Shown here one piece after another: positions 23,799 to 31,524 of a stretch of 48,270 nt of DNA; position 1 is the first letter of the stretch, and every line of letters starts with the position of its first letter. A model generated the notes under the pieces. It did no database searches and was not told the DNA's origin. It was given only the letters and a program-made list of their open reading frames with translations. The stretch comes from Candidatus Heimdallarchaeota archaeon (GTDB taxonomy: Archaea; Asgardarchaeota; Heimdallarchaeia; JABLTI01), in assembly GCA_019058165.1 (NCBI GenBank), contig JAHLVZ010000010.1, positions 1 to 48,270 on the forward strand, given 5' to 3'. The translations under genes were made by a program, and so were the position numbers.

Positions 23799-24455
23799 TT
23801 ATTTGCCCTTCTTTTCTTCTTTTTCTAAATCAGCTTTTTCAACCATTTTCTGATAAATTGAATAAACATTTTTCGAGTAATTTATGTCAATTAAAGGCTG
23901 CAATAGTACTTTTTTATCATCAATGTCATAATCACTTTGTAGAAATTTCATTACATCTATAGAATCCACAAGAATAAAATCTAATTCTTTCAGACTCTTT
24001 TGTTCTACTTTTTTAATCCCATCATTATGTGGAGACGATGATGCATCTCGAGTTAATTGAACAGTTGAGGCAGTATAGAGCTTTGCAGCATCTAAAATTG
24101 ATCCCCAAGGAATCAATAACGGAAGTGTTTGCCAATTAAAGAAATGGATCACATCAATTTGTTCCTTCTGTAAAACAGAAGTAATAGCACTTTGATAGGC
24201 AGGCTTTAAATTCATAATAGTTGAAAAAGGTGAAATATTATTTGGAATATGATTTGGAATGCGAGTAACAATAATTTTCTTTTCTACTTCTGTACCAGAA
24301 CGCCAATCATCAAAAGTAATTACATGCGTTTTCACTTTTTGTTTAGTAAGGTGCTGAGCTAACTTGAAAACCACATCGCTAGTTTTAGTTAACCTCCTTG
24401 GAGGATATTCAAAAGAGACAAGGATAACTCCTTTTGGTTTCTTACTCTTTGACAC
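23799..24455 (-). CDS. Stand-alone GT-B N-terminal (acceptor) domain protein
   Basis: This 218-residue protein starts GVILVSFEYPPRRLTKTSD and continues VVFKLAQHLTKQKVKTHVI and IDVIHFFNWQTLPLLIP, all aligning with the N-terminal half of the GT4 enzyme encoded next. It stops after that half in a charged tail (KADLEKEEKKGK); the donor-binding half with EX7E is absent. The clean stop, good start (GTG 24455 with AGGAGA) and 4-base gap to the full GT4 argue for a real, cotranscribed gene rather than a decayed one. It may be a regulatory or targeting subunit of the transferase; this is inference. Confidence 0.82.
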   Translation of the reverse strand: MSKSKKPKGVILVSFEYPPRRLTKTSDVVFKLAQHLTKQKVKTHVITFDDWRSGTEVEKKIIVTRIPNHIPNNISPFSTIMNLKPAYQSAITSVLQKEQIDVIHFFNWQTLPLLIPWGSILDAAKLYTASTVQLTRDASSSPHNDGIKKVEQKSLKELDFILVDSIDVMKFLQSDYDIDDKKVLLQPLIDINYSKNVYSIYQKMVEKADLEKEEKKGK

Positions 24456-24592
24456 CTTGATTTCTCCTAATAGGTATAATTTTCCTATGTAATGTTTTTA
24501 TTTTCATTCGTACAACTTATAACTTTCATTTTTTTCTCTAAAAACTTATTGTAGTTTATTCCAACAACTCGTAGTAGAGCTCACTGAAGTTA

Positions 24593-24829
24593 TTAGGTAA
24601 ATATCGCTGCTACTGCAATGATACCTTTCCCTAGAAGGAAGAATTTTCCTTCAAATTCCCCAACATACCCTTGTTCAATTAGATCCTTCATAATCACCGG
24701 CATATCATAGTCTTCAACATGTTCTATGATACCTTGAAGCTCTTGTAAAGTCCGTGACATTTCAGGTTTAGTAACCCCATTGGAGAACATTACATGGCAA
24801 ATATGAAACAATTTGTTTGTTTGGGACAT
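24593..24829 (-). CDS. Small winged-helix-like protein
   Basis: This 78-residue protein has a probable winged-helix pattern: MSQTNKLFHICHVM, a turn, VTKPEMSRTLQELQGIIE, then MKDLIEQGYVGEFEGKFFLL forming helix and wing. It could be a small DNA- or protein-binding regulator. It lies alone between the carbohydrate genes and the Cys-rich gene, 67 bases after the latter on the same strand. The function is unknown. Confidence 0.65.
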   Translation of the reverse strand: MSQTNKLFHICHVMFSNGVTKPEMSRTLQELQGIIEHVEDYDMPVIMKDLIEQGYVGEFEGKFFLLGKGIIAVAAIFT

Positions 24830-24896
24830 TGTATCACAAATCCTACTTCATTTAGTTCTATTAAAAAGATTTTCACAAGAAAGATAGAATAATTTT

Positions 24897-25418
24897 TTAT
24901 CGTAGCTGAGGAGGTTCGATTTCTTCTGTTCTGACAATTTCAATTTCTATGTCATCGGAACTTATCCTACCAGAGAAGACCACTGAGTAATTGTTATCAG
25001 ATTTTCTGTATCTGACGATATTATACTCTCCTTCACCTTCATTGAAGTAGATGTAAAGTAAAACTTCTGAAAGATCTTTGAAATAGGACCCTCTTAGAAC
25101 CTTAGTGATGTCAAATCGCGATTGAAGAGGAATACGAACAACAAGTAAAATATCATCTTCGAAAGGACGGAAGTCTTTTCCTTGATTAAAACTAAGAATG
25201 ATTTGTCCTAATTCCCTATCACATCTTGGACAGAATGGTCTTAATTGCCCTTTAACCATTCTAAAACCTACTCCTCTTTTACAGAGGTACAAAATACCAT
25301 CATTTACACAATAATAGGAGCCTCGAAGATGCCTTCCATTAAAGTTGCCAATCTTGAAAATTCTATTGAAAGGGCAACTCACACAAGGGGAATCACAGTC
25401 TAGGAATATCTCACTCAA
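24897..25418 (-). CDS. Cysteine-rich protein of unknown function
   Basis: Seven cysteines lie in the first 66 of 173 residues: C8, C12, C15, C37, C46, C63 and C66, in segments DCDSPCVSCPF, YYCVND, YLCKRG and FCPRCDRE. The last pair looks like half a zinc ribbon; the first CxxxCxxC could bind iron-sulfur or zinc. The remaining residues form beta-rich sequence such as DDILLVVRIPLQSRFDITK and IYFNEGEGEYNIVRYRK. No family is recognised. The start is TTG 25418 with GGAG eleven bases upstream. It is head-to-head with the sugar kinase gene. Confidence 0.68.
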   Translation of the reverse strand: MSEIFLDCDSPCVSCPFNRIFKIGNFNGRHLRGSYYCVNDGILYLCKRGVGFRMVKGQLRPFCPRCDRELGQIILSFNQGKDFRPFEDDILLVVRIPLQSRFDITKVLRGSYFKDLSEVLLYIYFNEGEGEYNIVRYRKSDNNYSVVFSGRISSDDIEIEIVRTEEIEPPQLR

Positions 25419-25604
25419 GATTCTTTTACTCCAAAGGGATTAGAGATGAAATTAAATTATTGTTTTGATTTATCTACATAAGGTATTTTTGCTTAATAAG
25501 GTTAGCTTTTACGAATTTTAAGTCTATTGAAATGAAATTCAAAAATAGTTTTACGAGGAAAATCTTTTTCAAAAGTAAAACAAATAATTGACCCGTGATT
25601 TAAA

Positions 25605-26576
25605 GTGGGTTTTCCTGTTGTGCTTTCTATAGGTGAAGTGCTCATTGATTTTATCTCTGAGGAAGTAGGAGCAATAAATAAAGTAAAAGGATTTCAAAAG
25701 TGTCCTGGAGGTGCTCCTGCAAATTTTGCAGTTGGATTAGCAAGATTAGGGGTAGATGTGGCTTTTATTGGTAAAGTTGGCAATGATCCCTTTGGAGATT
25801 ATCTCCTTGAGGTTTTGAAAAATGAGAAAGTAAACACTGAGAATGTTATAAAAGCACAGAAAAATGAACGGACAGCCCTTGCCTTCGTTTCATTGGATGA
25901 AGATGCTGAAAGGGATTTTGTATTTTATAGAAAAAATGCAGCAGATTTACAGTTAACAGAGAAGGAATTAAATTTAAACTATTTAACAAAAGCAAAATAC
26001 ATTCATTTTGGAACAGTATCATTAACTGAAGAACCAAGTAGAACAGCGACAATCGCTGCTATAGATAAATGTCGAGAAATAGGAGGGATAGCATGTTTTG
26101 ATCCAAATCTTCGTTTAGATTTGTGGGAGAGTCTTGAGACTCTCAGAGAGATAATAGATAAGGTTTTGAAAAAAACAGATATTTTGTATCCTTCTTTAGA
26201 TGAATTAAAATTCATTTTGCAAAGAGAAGATATTGAAGAACAAGAGGCTGTAGATTTAATCATAGAAAAGTATCCTATTGATATTGTTGCGCTCAAAAGG
26301 GGGAAGGAAGGATGTCTCATTAAGAAAAGAGACAATTTCTTTCTTACAATTCCTGCATTTGATGTTGATATTTTGGATACCACTGGTGCTGGTGATGGAT
26401 TCAATGTAGGTTTCATTTTTGGTTTGATAGAAGAGAAGTCAATTGAAGAAGCTGGTATAATAGGGAATGCAGTGGGTGCATTAGTCATTCAGAAAAAAGG
26501 AGCAATGACGTCTTTACCTTCGAGAGAGGAGCTACAAGAATTCCTAAAAAATCAAAAGGTTGAAATCGGAATATAA
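25605..26576 (+). CDS. PfkB-family carbohydrate kinase (fructokinase-like)
   Basis: This is an ATP-dependent sugar or nucleoside kinase of the ribokinase/PfkB family. The N-terminal signature is SIGEVLIDFI and PGGAPANFAVGLARLG; the C-terminal signature DTTGAGDGFNVGF carries the catalytic aspartate and anion hole. The overall length (323 aa) and the motif FDPNLRLDLW resemble fructokinases and 2-keto-3-deoxygluconate kinases. The start is GTG 25605. It is followed 28 bases later by a glutamine amidotransferase-like gene. The exact sugar is not determined. Confidence 0.92.
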   Translation: MGFPVVLSIGEVLIDFISEEVGAINKVKGFQKCPGGAPANFAVGLARLGVDVAFIGKVGNDPFGDYLLEVLKNEKVNTENVIKAQKNERTALAFVSLDEDAERDFVFYRKNAADLQLTEKELNLNYLTKAKYIHFGTVSLTEEPSRTATIAAIDKCREIGGIACFDPNLRLDLWESLETLREIIDKVLKKTDILYPSLDELKFILQREDIEEQEAVDLIIEKYPIDIVALKRGKEGCLIKKRDNFFLTIPAFDVDILDTTGAGDGFNVGFIFGLIEEKSIEEAGIIGNAVGALVIQKKGAMTSLPSREELQEFLKNQKVEIGI

Positions 26577-26604
26577 GTGTTAAGTAATCACAAGAGGAAG
26601 TAAT

Positions 26605-27417
26605 ATGTGTCATTTAGCTGGTTATATTGGAGATAGAAACTGCATACCAATAATACTCGAAGGCTTAGAAGTACAAGAAGCAATCATAGGTGCTCAAGCA
26701 ACTGGACTAGCAACATTAAAGGATGGACAAATCAATCTTCAAAAAGCAATTGGACCAATTGCAAATTTCAGAAAGCAATTCAAATTGAAAGAAGAAGCAG
26801 AAATCGGAATTGGTCATACGCGGTATGCAATAAAGAATGTGAAGCATACTGAAACTAATACTGATGCTAAAGCACATCCTTTCTGGAACAGTGATAGATC
26901 ATTCGTCACAATGCATAATGGCACATTAACTAACTATAAGCAGTTTGTTCAAGATTTAGAATCAAAAGGGTACGAGTTCAGATCTAGAACTGAATATAAT
27001 GATAAAGACTCAGGAGAAAAGGTAGTTGATTATTGTGACAGTGAAATCTTTAGTTTTCTTTTGGAAGAGAATCTACATAAAACTGATGATATAAAAGAAG
27101 CAATTAGAGTTTCATGTAAGGATTTCCAAGGTCAATTTACTTTTGTAATCTTACATCCTTATTATCCTAACCAGATTTTTATAGCAAATTGGATGCAACC
27201 CATACATGTGGGGTGTGCTCTCAATAGTTCATATTTTTGTTCCTTTGAGATAGGATTTAAAGTTGTGAAAACTCTTCTTCCCTGTAGGTTTAAACCACCA
27301 CAAAATGTATTAATTACTCTTGAGAGAAACAACATTTCTGTTGAACAATTGTTACATCATCGTTCTCCCCCCGAATTTACCCCTAATAGTGACGAGTTCA
27401 CAGATATAGTTCTTTAA
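26605..27417 (+). CDS. Class II glutamine amidotransferase (Ntn-hydrolase) ending at an in-frame TAA
   Basis: This is a GlmS/PurF-type glutaminase domain. Cys2 directly follows the initiator Met (MCHLAGYIG), as needed for the N-terminal nucleophile. GIGHTRYAI (residues 68-76), AHPFWN (90-95), HNGTLTNY (104-111) and the CDSEIF segment correspond to the glutamine-binding motifs. No synthase domain follows, so the ammonia acceptor is unknown. An AGAGGA site supports the ATG. The frame stops at TAA 27415-27417 but then stays open for 82 more codons encoding a winged helix with no start codon of its own. The full product may therefore be about 350 residues, either by readthrough or because the TAA is a mutation or sequence error. 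Confidence 0.88.
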   Translation: MCHLAGYIGDRNCIPIILEGLEVQEAIIGAQATGLATLKDGQINLQKAIGPIANFRKQFKLKEEAEIGIGHTRYAIKNVKHTETNTDAKAHPFWNSDRSFVTMHNGTLTNYKQFVQDLESKGYEFRSRTEYNDKDSGEKVVDYCDSEIFSFLLEENLHKTDDIKEAIRVSCKDFQGQFTFVILHPYYPNQIFIANWMQPIHVGCALNSSYFCSFEIGFKVVKTLLPCRFKPPQNVLITLERNNISVEQLLHHRSPPEFTPNSDEFTDIVL

Positions 27418-27666
27418 GCTTTAAAGAAGCAACAAAATGATGTTGCTGGAATTTGGATATATATACAAAATAATAGTGAGAAGATTGGATTAACAGAAGA
27501 TGAATTCAAAGAAATAGCTGACATAAACGGTTATACATTTAGCCCCATAATTTACTCATATCTCAGAAAACTAGAGAAAGAAAAAATCATAGAAAGAAAA
27601 CTTGAATATGTCTGGGAAGGCGGAATAAAAGAAACTCCAAGATACAAGTTCTATATGAAAAAGTAA
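27418..27666 (+). pseudogene. In-frame winged-helix extension after the amidotransferase stop codon
   Basis: From 27418 the same frame encodes 82 residues with a clear winged-helix pattern: VAGIWIYIQNNSEK, LTEDEFKEIADINGYTF, IYSYLRKLEKEKIIERKL and a wing KETPRYKFYMKK, ending at TAA 27664-27666. The codons show normal coding use, with no other stop in between. There is no ATG, GTG or TTG before the last few residues, so it cannot start independently. It is either the tail of the amidotransferase reached by TAA readthrough, or part of a gene broken by one nonsense change or sequencing error. Confidence 0.7.
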
Positions 27667-27792
27667 CTATGTGAGTATGCTTTATTTCAACAATTATTAG
27701 AGATTTAAACTTGTTTTTATACTCAGTCTTTCCATTCAAATCTAGAAAGATTAGCTTGATTTGCTAAACCTAGCCAGTAGAATCCATTCTAA

Positions 27793-28596
27793 GTGATAGA
27801 CATGTCAGACAGCATTATTATTGAGACAAAGAATTTATGCAAAAGCTTTGGATCTAAACAAATTCTGAAAAATGTTTCTTTGAATATCCCTAAAGGAAGC
27901 ATTTATGCTCTTTTAGGCCCAAATGGTGCAGGTAAAACTACAACTATTAGAATTTTAACTGGAATTCTCAAGCCTACATCCGGAGAAGTTTATGTTCAAG
28001 GAGTTGATGTAGTTAGTAACCCTGAAGAAATTAGATCAGAAATTGGTATCTTATCTCAACTGAGTGCTGGTTATAAAGATTTTAAAACTCGAGATAATAT
28101 TCTCCTCTTTACTTCCATAGTAGGTGTGGATAAACTTGAAGCAACTATAAAAATGGAGGAACTTCTCAGATTATTAGAGATGGATGATAAATTAGATCTC
28201 AATTTCGGAAAATTATCAGGTGGAGAAAAACGAGTTATTAGTTTAGTTAGAACTATCATCTCGAGTGGTGATTTAATAATTCTAGATGAACCTACAACAG
28301 GACTTGATATTGCACGAGCAAAACTAGTTCGAGATATAATACAGGATTTGGTAGAAAAAGAAGGGAGAACAGTAGTTATGTCTTCCCATATAACTTCTGA
28401 TTTAGAACATTTAGCAACACATACAGGGATTTTGAAGGATGGAGAGTTAGTATTTGAAGGAACAAAAGGAGAAGTTATTCAAGCGTATGCTCCAGATTCA
28501 GATTTTGAAGCAGCAATTATTTCTGCCTTTAAAATTGGAAATCAACTTAAAACAACAAAAACTCAAAAGGAGTTTGTAGTGGAGGAAGGTAAATGA
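27793..28596 (+). CDS. ABC-2 type transporter ATP-binding protein
   Basis: The ATPase of an ABC-2 exporter has Walker A GPNGAGKTT, the Q-loop ILSQLSAGYKDFKTRDN, signature LSGGEKR, Walker B LIILDEPTTGLD and H-loop SSHITSDLEH. The 267-residue form with LLxLLEM-type helical region and a short C-terminal tail is like NatA/CcmA-type proteins. GTG 27793 and ATG 27802 are both possible starts. A GGAGGAAGG site near its end serves the next gene, which overlaps by four bases (ATGA). The substrate is unknown. Confidence 0.93.
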   Translation: MIDMSDSIIIETKNLCKSFGSKQILKNVSLNIPKGSIYALLGPNGAGKTTTIRILTGILKPTSGEVYVQGVDVVSNPEEIRSEIGILSQLSAGYKDFKTRDNILLFTSIVGVDKLEATIKMEELLRLLEMDDKLDLNFGKLSGGEKRVISLVRTIISSGDLIILDEPTTGLDIARAKLVRDIIQDLVEKEGRTVVMSSHITSDLEHLATHTGILKDGELVFEGTKGEVIQAYAPDSDFEAAIISAFKIGNQLKTTKTQKEFVVEEGK

Positions 28597-29843
28597 AAAA
28601 GAAAAGCCAATTTGGAGCAATATTAAGGAAAGATTTGAGATTAGTCTTTACTTGGAAAACAATTCTGATAACAGTATTTGTACCATTCATCATGATGTTT
28701 CTTATTGTTAGTTTACCAACTTTATTTATTGGAACGACTGATACTGTAATTACAGTTTGTACTGATGATTTAGGTTCAATCGAACAACATGTTAATGGGA
28801 CTCTCTTTGAAATAAATCTGGGAGATGCAGCTATATTCAACATGCAATATTTTACTGAAAACACTTCTAATTTAATAATTGAAGTAGTAGATACAAGAGA
28901 AGAAGCACTAAACGCAACGAACAGTATTTACATCCCAGCCAATTTTACAGAGACAACATTCGATGGAACCTCGAAAATTGAATCACGAAAATCATCAAGT
29001 GATATTTCAATTCAAGGGGTGTATTTTGATCAAATAGTTCTAAAGATTCAGGAAGTTGTTGATGGGACAATATTATTTATGAACAATGTTACTCAAGAGA
29101 ATTTACCGAGATTAGAACAAATAAGTTATACACCACCAGCAGGAGACTCAGATTCAGGTTGGTCCCAAGATACAATGAAACTTGCAGCTCCATTTGCGTA
29201 TGCGATGTTTATTCTTGTAACACTTGTCGGTAATATGGGTCGAACTATTGGATTTTCTAAGGAAAAAGAAGATGGAACATTTGAAACGATGCTGTCTATT
29301 ACAAGGAATAGATCTAACTTAGTTTTCTCAAAGTTAATAGTTGGATTCATAGCATCATTACTCAGCATTTTAGCGTATTTTGCTGGTTCGGTATTTGCGG
29401 GTCTAATTAGTTTACAAGTTCTTGGTGATCCTGGTGATAGCGTTGGTGTTGAAGGAATCTTATCTCTTTCAATACAAGATTTGCTTTCAATACAAGGAGT
29501 AGTTTTGCTTATAGGAATTGTAATAGCATTAGTATTAACAATGCTAGCTTTAATGACAGTTGACACTATGTTCTCAAAGACTGTAGCAGAACGAGTTGGA
29601 ATTACAGTAGTAATGGGTTTTGGTTTACTATTCTATTTTACAGTTGCATTTGATCCTGGAACAACGATGTTCTTTGCTCAAATTAATCCCTTTTACTGGA
29701 TCTATCATTCCTTCCTTTCAATGGTTGATCTATCGCTTGGATGGGTCGATGGAATATTTCTTGGATTGATAGTGCTCCTCCTAGGAGGAATGGTTTTCTT
29801 AGCACGAAAATCAATTGAAAGAGAAAAAGTCTTGTTCACATGA
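28593..29843 (+). CDS. ABC-2 type transporter permease
   Basis: This 416-residue membrane protein begins with a basic segment and one helix at about 22-47 (TILITVFVPFIMMFLIVSL). A large extracellular region of about 150 residues follows, rich in N, T and S with several NxT/S sites. Five C-terminal helices then follow, including LAAPFAYAMFILVTLVGNM and IVIALVLTMLALMTV. A coupling-like stretch GRTIGFSKEKEDGTFETML is the ABC-2 hallmark. It overlaps the ATPase gene by four bases and probably forms a half-transporter dimer with it. The direction is presumably export. Confidence 0.9.
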   Translation: MKKKSQFGAILRKDLRLVFTWKTILITVFVPFIMMFLIVSLPTLFIGTTDTVITVCTDDLGSIEQHVNGTLFEINLGDAAIFNMQYFTENTSNLIIEVVDTREEALNATNSIYIPANFTETTFDGTSKIESRKSSSDISIQGVYFDQIVLKIQEVVDGTILFMNNVTQENLPRLEQISYTPPAGDSDSGWSQDTMKLAAPFAYAMFILVTLVGNMGRTIGFSKEKEDGTFETMLSITRNRSNLVFSKLIVGFIASLLSILAYFAGSVFAGLISLQVLGDPGDSVGVEGILSLSIQDLLSIQGVVLLIGIVIALVLTMLALMTVDTMFSKTVAERVGITVVMGFGLLFYFTVAFDPGTTMFFAQINPFYWIYHSFLSMVDLSLGWVDGIFLGLIVLLLGGMVFLARKSIEREKVLFT

Positions 29844-29853
29844 ACAGGATTTT

Positions 29854-30252
29854 CTATTCTTTTTTGAGATCATCCGGTGGACCCCAATAGCAGCACCATT
29901 TGAAGTAACGAATTATTTCTTTCCCTAGAAAACGAAAGAAAACATAAAGTCCCCAACCAATCCAGAAAAACCACTCAAGAGGATGATATGCAGGACGCTC
30001 ACGTTTTGGAGGAGTATACCATCTCACTTTTTGTTTCTTTTGTTCGGATGCTTTAACCAAGAGTTTTTTCTCACCGGTTACAGGATCAGTAGTTGAGGAT
30101 GAAACAGCAACATTTGATTTTAAATTAGAAGTAGGAGTTTTGATTTTAGGAGCCTTTTTCTTATCAAGTAGATGGCCACAATATTCACAATAAATTAACC
30201 AGTTCTCAATTTTCTTTCCGCAATTTGGGCATTTAATCTTTGCAGCAGCCAT
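29854..30252 (-). CDS. Zinc-ribbon protein with C-terminal hydrophobic segment
   Basis: The N-terminus holds a zinc ribbon with C8/C11 and C22/C25 (KCPNCGKKI, YCEYCGHLL). A basic, Ser/Thr-rich linker follows to about residue 88. The last 40 residues are aromatic and hydrophobic (PLEWFFWIGWGLYVFFRFL, then KEIIRYFKWCCYW), suggesting a membrane-associated hairpin or amphipathic anchor. The function is unknown. The ATG at 30252 has GGGAGAA just upstream. It converges on the ABC permease gene, ten bases away. Confidence 0.75.
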   Translation of the reverse strand: MAAAKIKCPNCGKKIENWLIYCEYCGHLLDKKKAPKIKTPTSNLKSNVAVSSSTTDPVTGEKKLLVKASEQKKQKVRWYTPPKRERPAYHPLEWFFWIGWGLYVFFRFLGKEIIRYFKWCCYWGPPDDLKKE

Positions 30253-30337
30253 TATTCTCCCACAAATAGTATCATGGATAGTATAGTGGTATTGCGATAT
30301 ATATGCCTTTGCAAAAAAAGGAAAATGACTTTACAAG

Positions 30338-30378
30338 GAAAAAAAAGAAAAAGTGTTGCAGTAGAATTAAAACTGCAA
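30338..30378 (-). terminator. Stem-loop plus T-tract after rubrerythrin
   Basis: On the minus strand TTGCAGT (30372-30378) and ACTGCAA (30356-30362) form a 7-bp perfect stem with a 9-base loop. After three bases comes TTTTTCTTTTTTTT. It starts 25 bases after the rubrerythrin stop. Stem plus T-run fits a terminator for the oxidative-stress genes. Confidence 0.6.
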
Positions 30379-30402
30379 TCCACTAAGAGATTTCCTTCAC
30401 GT

Positions 30403-30978
30403 CTAATATTCTTCGCAAATAAGTTCGTAGTGATGATGATCATGTCCACATACTGGGCATATCTTTGGTGGTTCTTCACCTTCGTATATGTAACCACAGA
30501 CGCGACATTTCCATCGTTTTTTCTCTGATTTTTTGAATACTGTACCAGCTTTAACTTGCTCTAATAGAGCAAGGTATCTCTTCTCATGTTCAACTTCAAC
30601 TTTTGCGATATTTTTGAATTTCAAAGCAACTTCTGGGAATCCTTCTTCTTCTGCGACCTTAGCAAATCCTGGATACAATATTGTATGTTCTTCGTTTTCA
30701 CCCATAGCAGCGAATTTTAGATTATCTGCTGTTGTGCCAATGTCAGCTGGATATCCTGCAGTAAATTCCACCATACCACCTTTTAAGAAGCTAAAGAATT
30801 GTTTTGCATGTTGATATTCATTGTATGCAGTTTCTTCAAAAATAGCTGCAATTTGTTTGTAGCCTTCTTTATTAGCTACTTTCGCGTACATTGTATATCT
30901 TCCACGTGCTTGAGATTCCCCAGCAAAAGCTTTCATGAGGTTTTTTTCTGTTTCAGTGCCTTTTATTGATTTACCCAT
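30403..30978 (-). CDS. rbr: Rubrerythrin
   Basis: Rubrerythrin reduces hydrogen peroxide with electrons from a reduced rubredoxin-type site. The diiron domain shows GESQARGRY (E21), YNEYQHA (E54, H57), the GENEEHTI glutamates and the [10 protein letters not shown] segment (E128, H131). The C-terminal rubredoxin domain has C158-C161 ([10 protein letters not shown]) and C174-C177 (CPVCG). At 191 residues it has the classical length. It lies 15 bases after desulfoferrodoxin and is cotranscribed with it. Peroxide made by superoxide reduction would be removed by this protein. Confidence 0.97.
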   Translation of the reverse strand: MGKSIKGTETEKNLMKAFAGESQARGRYTMYAKVANKEGYKQIAAIFEETAYNEYQHAKQFFSFLKGGMVEFTAGYPADIGTTADNLKFAAMGENEEHTILYPGFAKVAEEEGFPEVALKFKNIAKVEVEHEKRYLALLEQVKAGTVFKKSEKKRWKCRVCGYIYEGEEPPKICPVCGHDHHHYELICEEY

Positions 30979-30993
30979 TTCGTATTCACTCGT

Positions 30994-31386
30994 TTAATTT
31001 TTCCATAAACCGTGCTTATTACAATATTCTCGGGCAATGACTCCTTCAGCTTTCATTTTGAATTTAGCTTTAGGATCATCTCCTGGTTTCAAGAATTTAC
31101 GATAAGCCTTACCGTCTTTGATTACTTCAATCCACTCAATGTAATGATCTTCTTCCATTGGGTGGGGTGTACTACCAACAACGACTTTGATGCCTTTTAG
31201 GTTGCCATCATCGTCTTTCTTCTCTTTGATAACTGGGACATGTTTTTCATTTTTAAAGTCTGCAGTTTTCTCTTCGAGAAGATTCATTGGTTCACCACAG
31301 CAAACTAATTGACCTCCTCCAGCATGAAGGACTTCAACTATATTGCCGCATATCTCGCATTTATAAATTTGTAATTTTTCTGTCAT
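30994..31386 (-). CDS. dfx: Desulfoferrodoxin (superoxide reductase, two-centre type)
   Basis: The protein reduces superoxide to hydrogen peroxide. The N-terminal desulforedoxin-type FeCys4 site has C10, C13, C29 and C30 (YKCEICG, VCCGEPM). The catalytic centre has the conserved lysine in EKHVPVI with H49, H75 and H81 in [14 protein letters not shown], and C122 and H125 in [10 protein letters not shown]. The 130-residue length fits the two-iron-centre class. The ATG has a CTGGAG site. It is probably transcribed from its own promoter in the 131-base gap upstream, where a TTTATAATTTATAG stretch lies, and continues into rubrerythrin. Confidence 0.97.
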   Translation of the reverse strand: MTEKLQIYKCEICGNIVEVLHAGGGQLVCCGEPMNLLEEKTADFKNEKHVPVIKEKKDDDGNLKGIKVVVGSTPHPMEEDHYIEWIEVIKDGKAYRKFLKPGDDPKAKFKMKAEGVIAREYCNKHGLWKN

Positions 31387-31479
31387 AACGAGTTCTCCAG
31401 TAATAGCTTTTTAGCTAAGTGTCTTATTAATAATTTTTCTATAAATTATAAAGTAGTAAATTATTATAAGCATGAAAAA

Positions 31480-31524
31480 AGAAAATAAAAGCTAGAATTC
31501 CTGAATTTTTTGGAATTCTACTTT
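31480..31524 (-). terminator. Stem-loop at the end of the flavodiiron gene
   Basis: TAGAATTCC and GGAATTCTA (31512-31520 and 31493-31501) form a perfect 9-bp stem that includes the stop codon of the flavodiiron gene. Flanking AAAG and CTTT can extend it past one bulged base. A T-rich tract (TTTTATTTTCTTTTTT) follows on the minus strand. It separates this gene from dfx-rbr. Confidence 0.6.

Noticed and set aside
27418-27666. An independent small winged-helix gene after the amidotransferase
   Set aside because: The frame contains no ATG, GTG or TTG before its last few codons, so it cannot start on its own; it is treated as an extension of the upstream frame.
27672-27725. Inverted repeat TGAGTAT/ATACTCA in the gap before the ABC-2 genes
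   Set aside because: The loop is about 40 bases and the arms are only seven; likely chance.
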